64,000 nt of DNA from CAZHON01 sp964534565 (GTDB lineage Bacteria; Patescibacteriota; Gracilibacteria; Peribacterales; Peribacteraceae): NCBI GenBank assembly GCA_964534565.1, contig CAZHON010000001.1, positions 434,001-498,000 of the forward strand. The letters run 5' to 3'. Positions 8,551-18,117 of the stretch are shown piece after piece. The notes beneath the pieces are model-generated. The model saw only the letters and a list, made by a program, of their open reading frames with translations. It was not told where the DNA came from and made no database searches. The translations under genes were made by a program, and so were the position numbers. Each line of letters begins with the position of its first letter. Position 1 is the first letter of the stretch.

Positions 8551-11500
8551 ATGCAGTCCTTCCAAGAGGAGTACCAACGTCTCAACGAAGCCCAAAAGAA
8601 GGCGGTGGATTCGATTGAAGGTCCCGTGATGGTTGTTGCAGGGCCGGGAACCGGAAAGACACAGGTCATCGCAATGCGCGTGGCCAGCATTTTGCAGAAA
8701 ACGCAGATGCGCCCAGGAAATATTCTGTGTCTCACATTCTCCGTCAGTGGTGCAACCGCGATGCGGGAGCGCCTTCGCACATTCATTGGAGGAGAAGCGT
8801 ACGGAGTGACGATTCGAAACTTTCACGGGTTTTGCAATGACCTCATCGGAGCGTACCCGGGTGTGTTTGAAGATTGGGAGGCGCTGGAACAGGTGAGTGA
8901 CTTGGAGCGCTATCGCATCGTGAATACGATTATCGATGGCATCATTACGAATTCAGAACTCTTGAATCAAAAATCTCCCTACATGCGAAGCCGGGAGATT
9001 ATCGGGAAAATCAGTGAGGTGAAACGTGAAGGAAAGACGGTAGCAGACTTGCTTGCTGCAGCAGACAAATTTGACGAAGAAATGGCTACAAAGAGCCGTG
9101 AAGGCACGAAGATCCATGAGAAGAATTTGGCGACAGCACGCAAATTCCGCGAATTCATCACGATTTTTGAGGGGTACCAAAAGGCACTCAAGGAAAGCAA
9201 TCGCTACGACTACGAGGACATGATTCTCTACGTTATTGAAGCGCTGCAGAAAGAGGAGTGGCTATTGCAGCAGTTGCAAGAACGATATCAGTACATCTTA
9301 GTCGATGAGTTCCAAGACACGAACGGATCACAGTACAAATTGCTCCAGCTTCTCACGCAGTACATTGCAGTAGATCACGAACCGAACCTGTTTGTTGTGG
9401 GTGATGATGATCAGGCGATTTACCGTTTCCAGGGGGCAAATCTCCAGAACATTTTGCAATTCCATACACGCTTTCCGAAAGCGGAGGTCATTGTGCTCAC
9501 CGAGAACTATCGTTCCACGCAGCCGATTTTGGATGCAGCGACGAGACTCATTTCTCAGAATGCAGAACGACTTGTGAATCGTATGCCGAATCTTCAAAAG
9601 ATTTTGCACTCGAATTCCAAAGAGAAAAAACCGGAGCCAACCCTCGTGCGACCCGTGAGCGATACGGCCGAGTCTTGGATGATTGCAGACATCATTGCCG
9701 ATGAGCTGAAGAAAGGCGCAGAACCACAAGAGATCGCCATTCTTGTCCAGAAGAACAGCGAACTTCTGCCGGTCTACGATGTGCTTCGCGCACGGGAAAT
9801 TCCCGTTCAAATGACAGGCAAATTGGATTTGCTCCATCATCCGCTTGTTGCTCAGGTGGTCGCAATTCTCAAGGCGATCTTGGAACCCGGTGATAACGGA
9901 CTCTTTGCCGCAGCACTCGCGTGTACATGTTTCGAGTGTCATCCGGCAGATCTTGGGCGCATTTTCTCCTTACAACGCGAAGAGAAAAAATCGGTGCGTG
10001 AGATTCTTCTTTCGTTCGATGAACCGGAAAGTGCCGCTTCCAAACTTGTTCTCGTGAACAAGGAAGCCGTTTTGAACGCACGAAACACCTTATTGGACCT
10101 CCATCAGAAGATTGATACGAGGACTGTCGTAGAGACCCTGGAACAGGCCCTCAAAACGACGGGGCTCCTGAAGATGGGCAAGGAGCACCCAAGCTTCGAT
10201 CCCGTCGATTTTGCGGCATTGCAGGCCTTTTTTGACCGTATGAAATACAGGGCTTATGAACAGCCGACGTTCTCGCTGCGACAACTGCTTTCCGATATCG
10301 ATCTCTATGAACGTCCTGAGTATGGCGATCTCCGCCTGTCCTTCTCGCTCCCACACCTGACCGAAGAAGGAGTGCAGCTGATGACGGCGCATCAAAGTAA
10401 GGGGCTGGAGTTCGATATGGTCATTCTTCCGAATTTTCGTGAAGGGCACTGGGACAAGCGTCGCACGCCGTCATCGATTTCGATTCCGGAACACCTGCTC
10501 TACGGATGGGAGAAAGAGGACCAGGCATTCGCCTCTTCGCAAGACGAACGACGTATTGCATTCGTTGCGATGACACGTGCGCGCAAAACGCTCATCTTCA
10601 GTTGTCCGAAAGAAGTGACGAACGCAGATAAGGCCCGAGAAGTCTCACCGTCGGGATTCTTTGCAGAAGCGGGCCCACTGCCCGAAGAAGACCGTGAGCT
10701 GAAGAATCCGGAAGACTGTGCTTTGCTCCTCATAGAGCCAAAAATTGACCTTGATGAGGCGATGCGAGCTTTTTTGAAAGAGCGCTTGGAGCAGTACGCA
10801 CTGTCTGTCACGGCACTCAATCATTTTCTCGAAGATCCACAAAAATTCCTGGAGTTGGACTTGCTCCAGATTCCTCAGACGAAAGAGTCGTCCTTGGTCT
10901 ATGGAAACGCAGTGCACTTCGCGCTCAAGAGCTGGAGTCGAAGTGTGCAGGAAAACCAGCCGCTTTCCGAAGGAAAGTTTATCGCTGAGTTTGATTCGTA
11001 TTTGGATGAACGCGAAGTGCTGACGAGCAAAGAACGAGAACGTTTGCGCGCACTCGGACACACGACACTTCCTGTGTACTACAACGAGCGACTTCTCACA
11101 GCTCCGATCGTGTACAAGTACGAGTGGCCGATCAGTTGTGCGCTGGAAGATCCGTCCGATACAACCGGAGCTCGTATTCCTCTTAAAGGAATGTTGGATC
11201 GAGTCGATAGTGAGTCGCCTGACAGTGCAATTGTGTCTGTGGTGGATTACAAAACTGGCCGACCACAAACGGAAGCACAGATCCGAAGCGGGGATTACCA
11301 CAGACAGTTGGTCTTCTACGGCCTCCTGTTACGTGAAGCGCAGCCTGCCCTGAAGCCAAAAACCTATACGCTCGATTTCGTCGGGGAGCGCGGAGAAGAG
11401 CCGATCGAACGCGTGTTTCAAATCAGTGCAAAAGAAATCGAAGATCTTGCTGAGCTCGTTCGAAAGGTGTGGCACAAAATTCAGGCGCTCGATTTCACTC

Positions 11501-11571
11501 CAGTTGAATTACCGAAGATCGATGAAATCGTCTCCGACGAAAAGCCGAAGAAGAAGTCGAAGAAAGATTAG
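8551..11571 (+). CDS. UvrD/Rep-type helicase fused to a PD-(D/E)XK nuclease domain
   Basis: Superfamily 1A DNA helicase likely acting in double-strand-break or replication repair. Walker A GPGTGKT is at residues ~31-37, Walker B DEFQDTNG near 250, and the motif III region QAIYRFQGA near 287. Later motifs include TAHQSKGLEFD and VAMTRARKT. From about residue 745 a RecB/Cas4-like nuclease domain follows: YGNAVHFAL, then GMLDRVD (~880) and VVDYKTGR (~897), which supply the acidic and lysine active-site residues. The four-cysteine iron-sulfur cluster of AddB/Cas4 is not seen. This resembles the stand-alone AddA-like or UvrD-nuclease fusions of Actinobacteria and CPR. The start is 10 bases after the rpoD stop, so the pair may be co-transcribed. 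Confidence 0.93.
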   Translation: MQSFQEEYQRLNEAQKKAVDSIEGPVMVVAGPGTGKTQVIAMRVASILQKTQMRPGNILCLTFSVSGATAMRERLRTFIGGEAYGVTIRNFHGFCNDLIGAYPGVFEDWEALEQVSDLERYRIVNTIIDGIITNSELLNQKSPYMRSREIIGKISEVKREGKTVADLLAAADKFDEEMATKSREGTKIHEKNLATARKFREFITIFEGYQKALKESNRYDYEDMILYVIEALQKEEWLLQQLQERYQYILVDEFQDTNGSQYKLLQLLTQYIAVDHEPNLFVVGDDDQAIYRFQGANLQNILQFHTRFPKAEVIVLTENYRSTQPILDAATRLISQNAERLVNRMPNLQKILHSNSKEKKPEPTLVRPVSDTAESWMIADIIADELKKGAEPQEIAILVQKNSELLPVYDVLRAREIPVQMTGKLDLLHHPLVAQVVAILKAILEPGDNGLFAAALACTCFECHPADLGRIFSLQREEKKSVREILLSFDEPESAASKLVLVNKEAVLNARNTLLDLHQKIDTRTVVETLEQALKTTGLLKMGKEHPSFDPVDFAALQAFFDRMKYRAYEQPTFSLRQLLSDIDLYERPEYGDLRLSFSLPHLTEEGVQLMTAHQSKGLEFDMVILPNFREGHWDKRRTPSSISIPEHLLYGWEKEDQAFASSQDERRIAFVAMTRARKTLIFSCPKEVTNADKAREVSPSGFFAEAGPLPEEDRELKNPEDCALLLIEPKIDLDEAMRAFLKERLEQYALSVTALNHFLEDPQKFLELDLLQIPQTKESSLVYGNAVHFALKSWSRSVQENQPLSEGKFIAEFDSYLDEREVLTSKERERLRALGHTTLPVYYNERLLTAPIVYKYEWPISCALEDPSDTTGARIPLKGMLDRVDSESPDSAIVSVVDYKTGRPQTEAQIRSGDYHRQLVFYGLLLREAQPALKPKTYTLDFVGERGEEPIERVFQISAKEIEDLAELVRKVWHKIQALDFTPVELPKIDEIVSDEKPKKKSKKD

Positions 11572-11987
11572 GAAAGCAAATGGAGTCCGCACGCTTCATC
11601 GTGTGAACGTGTCATTGTTTCTGGCAGCACGGTGAATACGAGTTCGCAGGTTGGATGTGCAATCACTTGTGTGATGTGGCCACCTTTGACGTTGAGTTCC
11701 CTGTCTCCAAAGCATCCGTGCGCATGCATGTACATTTTCCCTTCTTTCAGCGACGCATTCCCTGTCATGCTTGCAATCTCCAATTTTCCACTGAGTTCCA
11801 AGTGCTCGTAAGATTTTGTGTCCGTGTCGTACCATGACAGCTTCACGTATGACGCTGCACCGATCGCTTGGAACGCTCCCGCGAAAATATTGTGGGAAGC
11901 ACAGTGCTCCGTGAGGATTGCGAGCACGTCATCGCCTGCATCGAAACGCAGGACGTGGTGCTTGCTGGAGTGTTGAATCACTTTCAT
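11568..11987 (-). CDS. PPC/DUF296-domain protein
   Basis: Small single-domain protein of the PPC (plants and prokaryotes conserved, DUF296) family, whose plant members are AT-hook DNA-binding proteins; the bacterial function is not settled. The HAHGCFGDREL and GGHITQVIAHPTCELVF segments match the family pattern (a histidine-containing strand followed by GGH). No AT-hook is present. The ATG at 11987 is preferred: an in-frame GTG at 12005 lies inside the likely promoter. A TACACT -10 box ends 8 bases upstream, giving a very short leader. The stop overlaps the helicase stop by three bases, tail to tail. Confidence 0.85.
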   Translation of the reverse strand: MKVIQHSSKHHVLRFDAGDDVLAILTEHCASHNIFAGAFQAIGAASYVKLSWYDTDTKSYEHLELSGKLEIASMTGNASLKEGKMYMHAHGCFGDRELNVKGGHITQVIAHPTCELVFTVLPETMTRSHDEACGLHLLS

Positions 11988-11995
11988 TAACGGTG

Positions 11996-12001
11996 AGTGT
12001 A
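11996..12001 (-). promoter_or_regulatory. -10 box of the PPC-domain gene
   Basis: TACACT on the minus strand, 8 bases before the ATG at 11987, just after the rdgB stop. It suggests that the gene has its own near-leaderless transcript besides read-through from ftsK-rdgB. Confidence 0.4.
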
Positions 12002-12008
12002 CCACAGC

Positions 12009-12608
12009 TCACTTTTCCTGACCACCGTGCATAAATTTTTCGAACGCATGCAGGGCCTTTCCACGGTGGCTGATAGCGTTCTTTTCCTCAAGAGATAGCG
12101 CCGTATAGACATTCGTAAGCCCGCTCGGAATGAAGCAGGAAGAGAGAGGAAGCCCCGGGAGATACGGTGCCATCACGGCATGCGTAATGGTTCCATTGCA
12201 ACTGCCTTCGAAGAAATGTTCTGTGCCATTCTCATCGATGTAACAGAGTACGCACATGAATCGTGCACGTTTGTTTTCTTCGCGAGACATACGCTCCAAG
12301 AAAAACGAAATCCACTCTTCATCGGTTGCATCCTTCCCCGCTCCCCAACGTCGTGTGTGAATACCCAACTCTCCTTCCAGTGCTTCGATCATAATTCCTG
12401 AATCGTCTGCGAGAGTCGGCACATTGCTTCGTTCAAAATAGAATCGAGCTTTCTGCCGGGCGTTTCCTTCGAATGTATTTTCTTCTTCCACGGGAACATC
12501 CGTGATTCGAAGATCAAGAGGCGTGATGATCGACAAAGGGAGAGAGGACAATGCAGAACTCATCTCGAGGATCTTTCCCTTGTTTGCAGTCCCAAGCAGG
12601 AGCTTCAT
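12009..12608 (-). CDS. rdgB: Non-canonical purine NTP pyrophosphatase (RdgB/HAM1)
   Basis: Hydrolyses ITP, dITP and XTP to monophosphates and so keeps deaminated purines out of DNA. The N-terminal TANKGK phosphate-binding motif, the LADDSGI metal-binding motif near residue 67 and the C-terminal SHRGKAL are all present. The length of 199 aa is typical. The ATG overlaps the ftsK stop by one base (TAATG), a classical sign of translational coupling, so rdgB is expressed from the ftsK mRNA. Confidence 0.95.
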   Translation of the reverse strand: MKLLLGTANKGKILEMSSALSSLPLSIITPLDLRITDVPVEEENTFEGNARQKARFYFERSNVPTLADDSGIMIEALEGELGIHTRRWGAGKDATDEEWISFFLERMSREENKRARFMCVLCYIDENGTEHFFEGSCNGTITHAVMAPYLPGLPLSSCFIPSGLTNVYTALSLEEKNAISHRGKALHAFEKFMHGGQEK

Positions 12609-14881
12609 TACATTTCTTGGGTACCGACGGGCTCTTCACGACTGATGTAGATCTTTCGAGCTTTGGCGCCGTCTGCAGGGCCGATGAGACCCTTCTCCTC
12701 CATGATATCGAGCAGGCGAGCCGCACGTGCGTAACCCACCTTCAGAGCGCGCTGTAAGAGGCTTGCAGAAGCCTTTCCGCTCGATTGCACCACGCGGACA
12801 GCCTCGAAGAACATCTCATCACCTCCGTTGTCATCGGCCTCCAGGTCGATGTGCTGATGCATGTGGCCCCCCGGCGTCAGGTCGCTCTCATCTTGCGGGG
12901 TGTTTTCGTCATCTTCGGAAAGACCAATCTGTTCGGTAATCTTTCCTCCTCCTGCGATCTTCACAGCGTTGATGACGCGTTCGATTTCTTTCGTCGAAAT
13001 GTAGATACCCTGAATGCGCACAGGCTTTGCCGTGTTGGCCGTCATGAGGAGCATATCTCCTTTGCCAAGCAAATCTTCGGCTCCGATGGAGTCGATGATC
13101 GTGCGGCTGTCGACTGCACTCACGACGCGGAAGGCGATACGTGTTGGGATGTTCGCCTTGATGAGACCCGTGATCACGTCGACGGATGGACGCTGCGTTG
13201 CAATGATGAGGTGCATACCGACGGCACGCGCCATCTGAGAAATACGTACGATCATCGTTTCTGTGTCACGGCGGTACTGACGCATCATGAGGTCGGCGAG
13301 CTCATCGATGACGACCACGATGCGCGGAAGCATCATCGCTTCGTCCGTTTGCTTCTCATTGAATTCGTCGATGTTACGAACACCCTGTTCGGAGAATCGG
13401 TGGAGGCGACGACCCATCTCTGCAACGGCCCAGCGAAGCGCCTGAAGTGCCTTATCTGCCTCTGTAATGACCGGTGTGAGCAAATGGGGGATTCCGTTGT
13501 AGGGCATCAATTCGACGCGTTTAGGATCGATAAGGATGAGTTTGAGTTCGTGTGGAGCATTCTGGTAGAGCATCGACGACAAGAACACGTTCATACAGAC
13601 GGACTTTCCAGAACCGGTTGCTCCTGCGATGAGCAAGTGCGGCATGTCTTCCAGACTTGCGACCATCGCTTCACCCGACACATCGCGCCCGAGAGGAAGC
13701 GTGAGAGACGATGTATTTTCGTTGAAGGACGGACTCTCCAAAATTTCGCGCATGTGTACGGTCGTGCGAATGGAGTTTGGCATTTCGATACCAACGAGCG
13801 ACTTTCCCGGAATCGGTGCCTCGATACGAAGACTCTGTGCAGCCAGTGCGAGTGCGAGGTCGTCTTTCAGTGCGGCAATCTTGCTCAACTTCACTCCTTC
13901 CGATGGCTGCAAGGTGAACTGTGTCACCGTTGGTCCTGGTCGAGCATCGCGAACCGTCACATCAATTTCAAATTCGCTCAATTTCTCTTCGATCAATTTT
14001 GCTTGGCTCTTCAACTCCTCGTCGTCTACTGCAAGCACGCTCTGTGATTGATCTAATAAATCGAGAGAGGGGAATGTCCATTCTTCGAAACGCGTGTCCT
14101 TCATTTCCAGCGCATTCGGATCATGAAGGGCATTCTTGATCTTCTGCTGAGCAAGCTCTTTTGCTTTAGCCTTCGCGATATTCTGGGCAAAGGCAGGACG
14201 GACGATGTTGAGTTCAGGAGCGTCGATATCTTCCTCAATCAAGTCTTCATCGTCTTCTTCGATCTCTTCTTCCTCTTCATCCTCCTCTTCTTCTTTCCTT
14301 GCACTCACAGTACGAGGTGCGGTTTGTCGTGCAGAACGAAGCATCGTCATGTCCTCTTCTTCTCCCTTTAGAATTCGACCGATGAGACCAGCAAGATCCG
14401 GTTCGAATGCGACGAAGACCCCGATCATGAAGGAAGCGGTGAGGACGATGTAGGCAACCACAGGCGTCGTCCACATGACAAACGGCAAACTCACCATGAA
14501 TCCGATCGCGCCTGCAAATTCATCGCGGCGTGCGCCGATTTGATCGATGGGACCAATGTGCATGAGTCCCAAGAAAGAGAAGAGTGACAGAACGAGACCG
14601 AGCGTGCGCTTGAGTTCCATACTGCTGCCCATGGCGAGCCACTGCAGCGTTCCGGAAAGGATAAGGGCGAGCGGAATCAAAATGCCCCACGAACCGACAA
14701 GGAAGCGCATTCCAGCCTGCAGACCGTTGCCCAAGCTGCCGGCCGCTCCTTCAATGGAGAGGAACAGCAAAATACCGAGAGCGATCTGTACGATGCCGTT
14801 GATTTGGCGTCGTGTGGATTCTTGGAGTAACGGGGCCTCTCGTGTTTTTCGCACTTTTGTGCGGGTCCGCTTCTTTGGCAT
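12608..14881 (-). CDS. ftsK: FtsK/SpoIIIE DNA translocase
   Basis: Septal DNA pump that clears chromosomal DNA from the division plane. Four hydrophobic segments lie in residues ~25-165, followed by a linker with a long glutamate/aspartate run (~195-225). The motor domain has Walker A GATGSGKS near 420, IDPKRVEL and Walker B IVVVIDELADLM near 520. The C-terminal winged-helix gamma domain (SASLLQRALKVGYARAARL) spans about 690-757 and reads KOPS-like sites in homologues. Length (757 aa) matches short SpoIIIE-type proteins. It is divergent from the reductase-like gene at 14971 and heads the ftsK-rdgB unit. Confidence 0.96.
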   Translation of the reverse strand: MPKKRTRTKVRKTREAPLLQESTRRQINGIVQIALGILLFLSIEGAAGSLGNGLQAGMRFLVGSWGILIPLALILSGTLQWLAMGSSMELKRTLGLVLSLFSFLGLMHIGPIDQIGARRDEFAGAIGFMVSLPFVMWTTPVVAYIVLTASFMIGVFVAFEPDLAGLIGRILKGEEEDMTMLRSARQTAPRTVSARKEEEEDEEEEEIEEDDEDLIEEDIDAPELNIVRPAFAQNIAKAKAKELAQQKIKNALHDPNALEMKDTRFEEWTFPSLDLLDQSQSVLAVDDEELKSQAKLIEEKLSEFEIDVTVRDARPGPTVTQFTLQPSEGVKLSKIAALKDDLALALAAQSLRIEAPIPGKSLVGIEMPNSIRTTVHMREILESPSFNENTSSLTLPLGRDVSGEAMVASLEDMPHLLIAGATGSGKSVCMNVFLSSMLYQNAPHELKLILIDPKRVELMPYNGIPHLLTPVITEADKALQALRWAVAEMGRRLHRFSEQGVRNIDEFNEKQTDEAMMLPRIVVVIDELADLMMRQYRRDTETMIVRISQMARAVGMHLIIATQRPSVDVITGLIKANIPTRIAFRVVSAVDSRTIIDSIGAEDLLGKGDMLLMTANTAKPVRIQGIYISTKEIERVINAVKIAGGGKITEQIGLSEDDENTPQDESDLTPGGHMHQHIDLEADDNGGDEMFFEAVRVVQSSGKASASLLQRALKVGYARAARLLDIMEEKGLIGPADGAKARKIYISREEPVGTQEM

Positions 14882-14970
14882 GCGGCAGTCATGATACCAG
14901 AGAATCCTCCGTCACAGCACGTTTTCTTATGATCGACAAACGGGGGCAAAACACAGTACAGTAGAGGCCT

Positions 14971-15795
14971 ATGCGCGTGGCTATTTTTGGCGGCAGGGGA
15001 TACCTGGGACAGCAATTTCTCGGCCTCTATCCAGACGCTCTCACTCCATCGGTCGATATTACCGATGCGAAGGCGGTTGCCGACTTCTTGGACGCAGAGA
15101 AGCCGGATGTCGTCATCAACTGTGCTGGCAAAACCGGGCGCCCCAATGTTGATTGGTGTGAGGATCATAAAGAAGAAACGATTCAGGGGAATGTCACCGG
15201 TCCTCTCATTCTTCTTGAACAGTGTGGGAAACGCGGCATCTACTGGGTGCAACTTGGATCGGGGTGCATTTACACAGGAGACAACGGAGGAAAGGGATTT
15301 TCCGAAACAGACAAACCGAATTTTACAGGGAGTTTCTATTCCAAGACCAAAGGATGGGTCGATCAGATGCTCGCAGAATTCCCGGTGCTACAGCTTCGTT
15401 TACGTATGCCGTTCGACGGCTCTACTGAGCCAAGAAACTTGATAATGAAATTGAGGAAGTATAACCGAGTGTTGGATGTGAAGAACTCTCTCACGTGTAT
15501 TCCGGACTTATTGCAGGTTGCAAAAACATTGATTGAAAAGAGGGTCACCGGAACCTTCAACGTGGTGAACCCGGGACCACTCTCTCCCTACGATGTCATG
15601 AAGAAATACACCGAGATAGTGGACTCGACGCATGTATTTGAAAAACTGACGGAAGATCAACTTTCCGAAGTGACGAAAGCGGGACGCAGTAACTGCGTTC
15701 TTTCGGTTCAAACGTTGAACGATCTGGGCATCGTTATTCGATCTTCTGACGAAGCGTTGACCGATTGTCTGCAACAAATTAAGTTCAAGAAATAG
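14971..15795 (+). CDS. RmlD-like NAD(P)-dependent sugar-nucleotide reductase/epimerase
   Basis: Short-chain dehydrogenase of the extended type related to dTDP-4-dehydrorhamnose reductase. The N-terminal nucleotide-binding motif is GGRGYLG (residues 7-13). DVVINCAGKTG and the catalytic YSKTK lie at the expected places for the family (~48-53 and ~123-127). At 274 aa it is complete. No other rhamnose or capsule genes are adjacent, so the sugar is unknown. The likely promoter is weak (TACAGT about 20 bases before the ATG). Its 3' end runs into ATAGGC repeats that precede the marR promoter. Confidence 0.85.
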   Translation: MRVAIFGGRGYLGQQFLGLYPDALTPSVDITDAKAVADFLDAEKPDVVINCAGKTGRPNVDWCEDHKEETIQGNVTGPLILLEQCGKRGIYWVQLGSGCIYTGDNGGKGFSETDKPNFTGSFYSKTKGWVDQMLAEFPVLQLRLRMPFDGSTEPRNLIMKLRKYNRVLDVKNSLTCIPDLLQVAKTLIEKRVTGTFNVVNPGPLSPYDVMKKYTEIVDSTHVFEKLTEDQLSEVTKAGRSNCVLSVQTLNDLGIVIRSSDEALTDCLQQIKFKK

Positions 15796-15828
15796 GCTTT
15801 GAATAGGCAAAAGGAGTCAATTTGACTA

Positions 15829-15857
15829 TTGACGATGAATGATTTTATTAATATAAT
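15829..15857 (+). promoter_or_regulatory. Consensus sigma-70 promoter of the marR-efflux operon
   Basis: -35 TTGACG (15829-15834), exactly 17-base spacer and -10 TATAAT (15852-15857). This is the best match to the consensus in the window. The expected +1 is near 15864, inside the inverted repeat that follows. Confidence 0.85.
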
Positions 15858-15859
15858 TA

Positions 15860-15882
15860 GCCTATCTAACCATTTGATAGGC
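15860..15882 (+). promoter_or_regulatory. Inverted-repeat operator for MarR
   Basis: Perfect inverted repeat GCCTATC-N9-GATAGGC covering the expected transcription start and ending two bases before the marR ATG. Two more half-sites, ATAGGC, occur upstream at 15792-15797 and 15803-15808. The position fits steric autorepression by the MarR protein encoded next. Confidence 0.75.
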
Positions 15883-15884
15883 AT

Positions 15885-16334
15885 ATGTCCGATCCAACCT
15901 CTCAAATTATTGCATCGATGTTTGACCTCAATAGGGTCGTACGCCACCGTATGATGGCTATAGACGAGCCGGGAACGCTCAATATGCACCAAATGCATAC
16001 ATTGATCGTTATTCAGGAACACCCACGTATGACGATGGGTGAACTTGCACAATCTCTGCGTATTTCCTTGCCATCTGCCACATCGCTCATCAATCGACTC
16101 GTAAGAATGAAGTTCATTGAACGTCGTATTGATCGTACGAATCGCAAAATGGTGCGATTGAAGCTTTCTGCTTTGGGAGAGAAAGTTCTGAGTACCAAGA
16201 TGCGCAGTTGCCATCGCGAGATGCACAAAATCTTCTCTTTGATGCCCACAAAAGACCGCACGGAATTTGCACATATTCTTCAATCCCTTCTCATTGAACT
16301 CCGCGCTACTGAAAGCGCTTCTTCCCCCCAGTAA
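15885..16334 (+). CDS. MarR-family transcriptional regulator
   Basis: Winged-helix dimeric repressor of 149 aa. The core helix-turn-helix reads MTMGELAQSLRISLPSATSLINRL (split here as MTMGELAQSL and SLPSATSLINRL), followed by the wing (ERRIDRTNRKMVRLKLSALG), both typical of MarR. It is the first gene of an operon with the membrane fusion protein, whose ATG begins two bases after its stop, the ATPase and two permeases. The inverted repeat on its own transcription start suggests autoregulation of the entire efflux operon, released by a ligand that cannot be identified from sequence. Confidence 0.93.
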   Translation: MSDPTSQIIASMFDLNRVVRHRMMAIDEPGTLNMHQMHTLIVIQEHPRMTMGELAQSLRISLPSATSLINRLVRMKFIERRIDRTNRKMVRLKLSALGEKVLSTKMRSCHREMHKIFSLMPTKDRTEFAHILQSLLIELRATESASSPQ

Positions 16335-16336
16335 TC

Positions 16337-18115
16337 ATGACCCTCTCTTCCATCCTCTCATCGGCATACTCCGGATTGAAACATGTTCTGTCCTTCCTGA
16401 AACGACATTGGAAGTGGACGCTTGCAGGGCTCCTCATCGGGCTCCCACTGCTTCTTATTCTGATGTTTATCTTCACGCCGACAAAGGTGAGTTACGTCAC
16501 CGATACGGCAAAATTGGAGGATTTAGTGCAGACCGTGGAGGCAAACGGAACCGTCACGTCCGAACGTGATATTGAATTGAAGTTCCCGGCCCTCTCCGGA
16601 CTTGTGTCCGAAGTCTATGTGACCGAAGGAGACACCGTGCAGGCAGGTCAGCGTTTGGCGCAATTACGTTCGAGCGGACTTGGCGCGGGAGTTGCCTCTG
16701 CCTCTGCTTCATTGCAGGCAGCTCAGGCCCAGCTTGATGCGATGGAACAAGGAAACCGCCCGGAAGACATTGCCGTCAGCCAAGCGGACTTGGAGAGCAA
16801 GCGCGCCTCTCTTCTCGTTGCACAGCAATCATTGCAGACTGCCATTTCCAACGCAGCAAACTCTCAACAGAAGTTGGATGCATTGCGCCGCGAACTTGAT
16901 GTATCGACCGCTGGCGATATTGCACAAGTTCCAAGTACGATTGGAAAAAATCTTGCAAGCGTACAAGGAGCATTGCAGTCGATCAGTTCCATCTTCGGAC
17001 GCAACGATGTGCAGAATGCGATCAGCCACAGCAGTAACTCGAACGGATACTCTGTGGTATTGAATCTTCAGACGAATGCCATGACGGCCATTGGTGCTGC
17101 ATTGCAGGCCCCTACTCCAACGACGAATGAAGCGGCTGTAGCATCTCTTCAGAATGCAAAGGCTGCCGCCCAACAGGCATCCACCGCTTTGCAGCAGGCA
17201 TATATGATGATTTCCACCTTGTCTGAAAGCAGTGATTATCCGCATGCAGCGATTGAGACAGACAAGGCGACTCTCTCCACAAATCAGACAACGGTGCAGA
17301 CAGGAGTGAGTGGTCTGGATACTGCAATCAGCAATTTGCGTGGAGCTGCTGCCGGAAACGATTCCCGAATCATTGCAGAGCAGTCGAACTTGGATGCTGC
17401 AAACAATGCAAAGGCAAAGGCTCAGGCGGACATTCTGACGTACCAAGCAGCGGTGAATATTTCGCAGGCTCAACTTGATTTGAAGCGCGCCGGTTCCCGC
17501 CCACAGGATATTGAGGCACAGCGTGCTCGTGTTCGTCAGGCAAGTGCGGAATTGGCTCGTGCCGCTTCAAGTTACAACGATACGGTGTTGGTTGCTCCGA
17601 TGGACGGAACGGTGACTCAAGTAAACATTAAGCCGGGGGAATTCACTCCATCCGGTCCCGCGATGACGATGCTCGGATTTAGTCCGTATCGCATAGAAAT
17701 GTTCGTCTCGGAAATTGATATTCCAAAAGTGCAGCTGACACAGTCTGGGTCCATTGAGTTGGATGCCTTCCGTGGAACGAACTTCAAGTTGCACGTGAGC
17801 GATATCGATCCTGCGGCAACAAACAAAGATGGTGTGTCGAAGTACCGCGTGAAGCTGGACTTCAACTACCCGCACGATGACCTCAAAATCGGCATGACCG
17901 GTGACGCGCAAATTATTACGGGTATTCGCCCGCAAGTTGTCACCGTTCCATTGCGTGCCGTGTTGGAAGATGCGACCGGAAAGAAAGTTGTTCGTATTCT
18001 CAATGGAACGAAAGTGGAGGAGCGCACCGTCACAACGGGAATGGATGGCAGTAACGGAGAAGTCGAGGTGACCGGTGTGAAGGAAGGAGAAACGGTTATC
18101 GTTCTCCAGAAATAA
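16337..18115 (+). CDS. Membrane fusion protein (HlyD/MacA-like efflux subunit)
   Basis: Periplasmic-adaptor-type subunit of an ABC efflux pump. One N-terminal transmembrane helix (residues ~35-52, LLIGLPLLLILMFIF) is followed by the first half of a lipoyl-like domain (~75-110). A very long alanine/glutamine-rich coiled-coil hairpin spans about 115-410, bordered by two related RPEDI/RPQDI segments. The second lipoyl half (VLVAPMDGTVTQVNIKPGE) and the beta-barrel/membrane-proximal domains complete it. At 592 aa it is longer than MacA (~370 aa) because of the hairpin. In a cell without a confirmed outer membrane it would resemble YknX of Bacillus. Confidence 0.9.
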   Translation: MTLSSILSSAYSGLKHVLSFLKRHWKWTLAGLLIGLPLLLILMFIFTPTKVSYVTDTAKLEDLVQTVEANGTVTSERDIELKFPALSGLVSEVYVTEGDTVQAGQRLAQLRSSGLGAGVASASASLQAAQAQLDAMEQGNRPEDIAVSQADLESKRASLLVAQQSLQTAISNAANSQQKLDALRRELDVSTAGDIAQVPSTIGKNLASVQGALQSISSIFGRNDVQNAISHSSNSNGYSVVLNLQTNAMTAIGAALQAPTPTTNEAAVASLQNAKAAAQQASTALQQAYMMISTLSESSDYPHAAIETDKATLSTNQTTVQTGVSGLDTAISNLRGAAAGNDSRIIAEQSNLDAANNAKAKAQADILTYQAAVNISQAQLDLKRAGSRPQDIEAQRARVRQASAELARAASSYNDTVLVAPMDGTVTQVNIKPGEFTPSGPAMTMLGFSPYRIEMFVSEIDIPKVQLTQSGSIELDAFRGTNFKLHVSDIDPAATNKDGVSKYRVKLDFNYPHDDLKIGMTGDAQIITGIRPQVVTVPLRAVLEDATGKKVVRILNGTKVEERTVTTGMDGSNGEVEVTGVKEGETVIVLQK

Positions 18116-18117
18116 CT

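Noticed and set aside
12785..14047. 420-codon open frame antisense to ftsK
   Set aside because: Lies entirely inside the certain ftsK gene; its protein is rich in His, Arg and Cys with no recognisable domain, typical of an antisense shadow.
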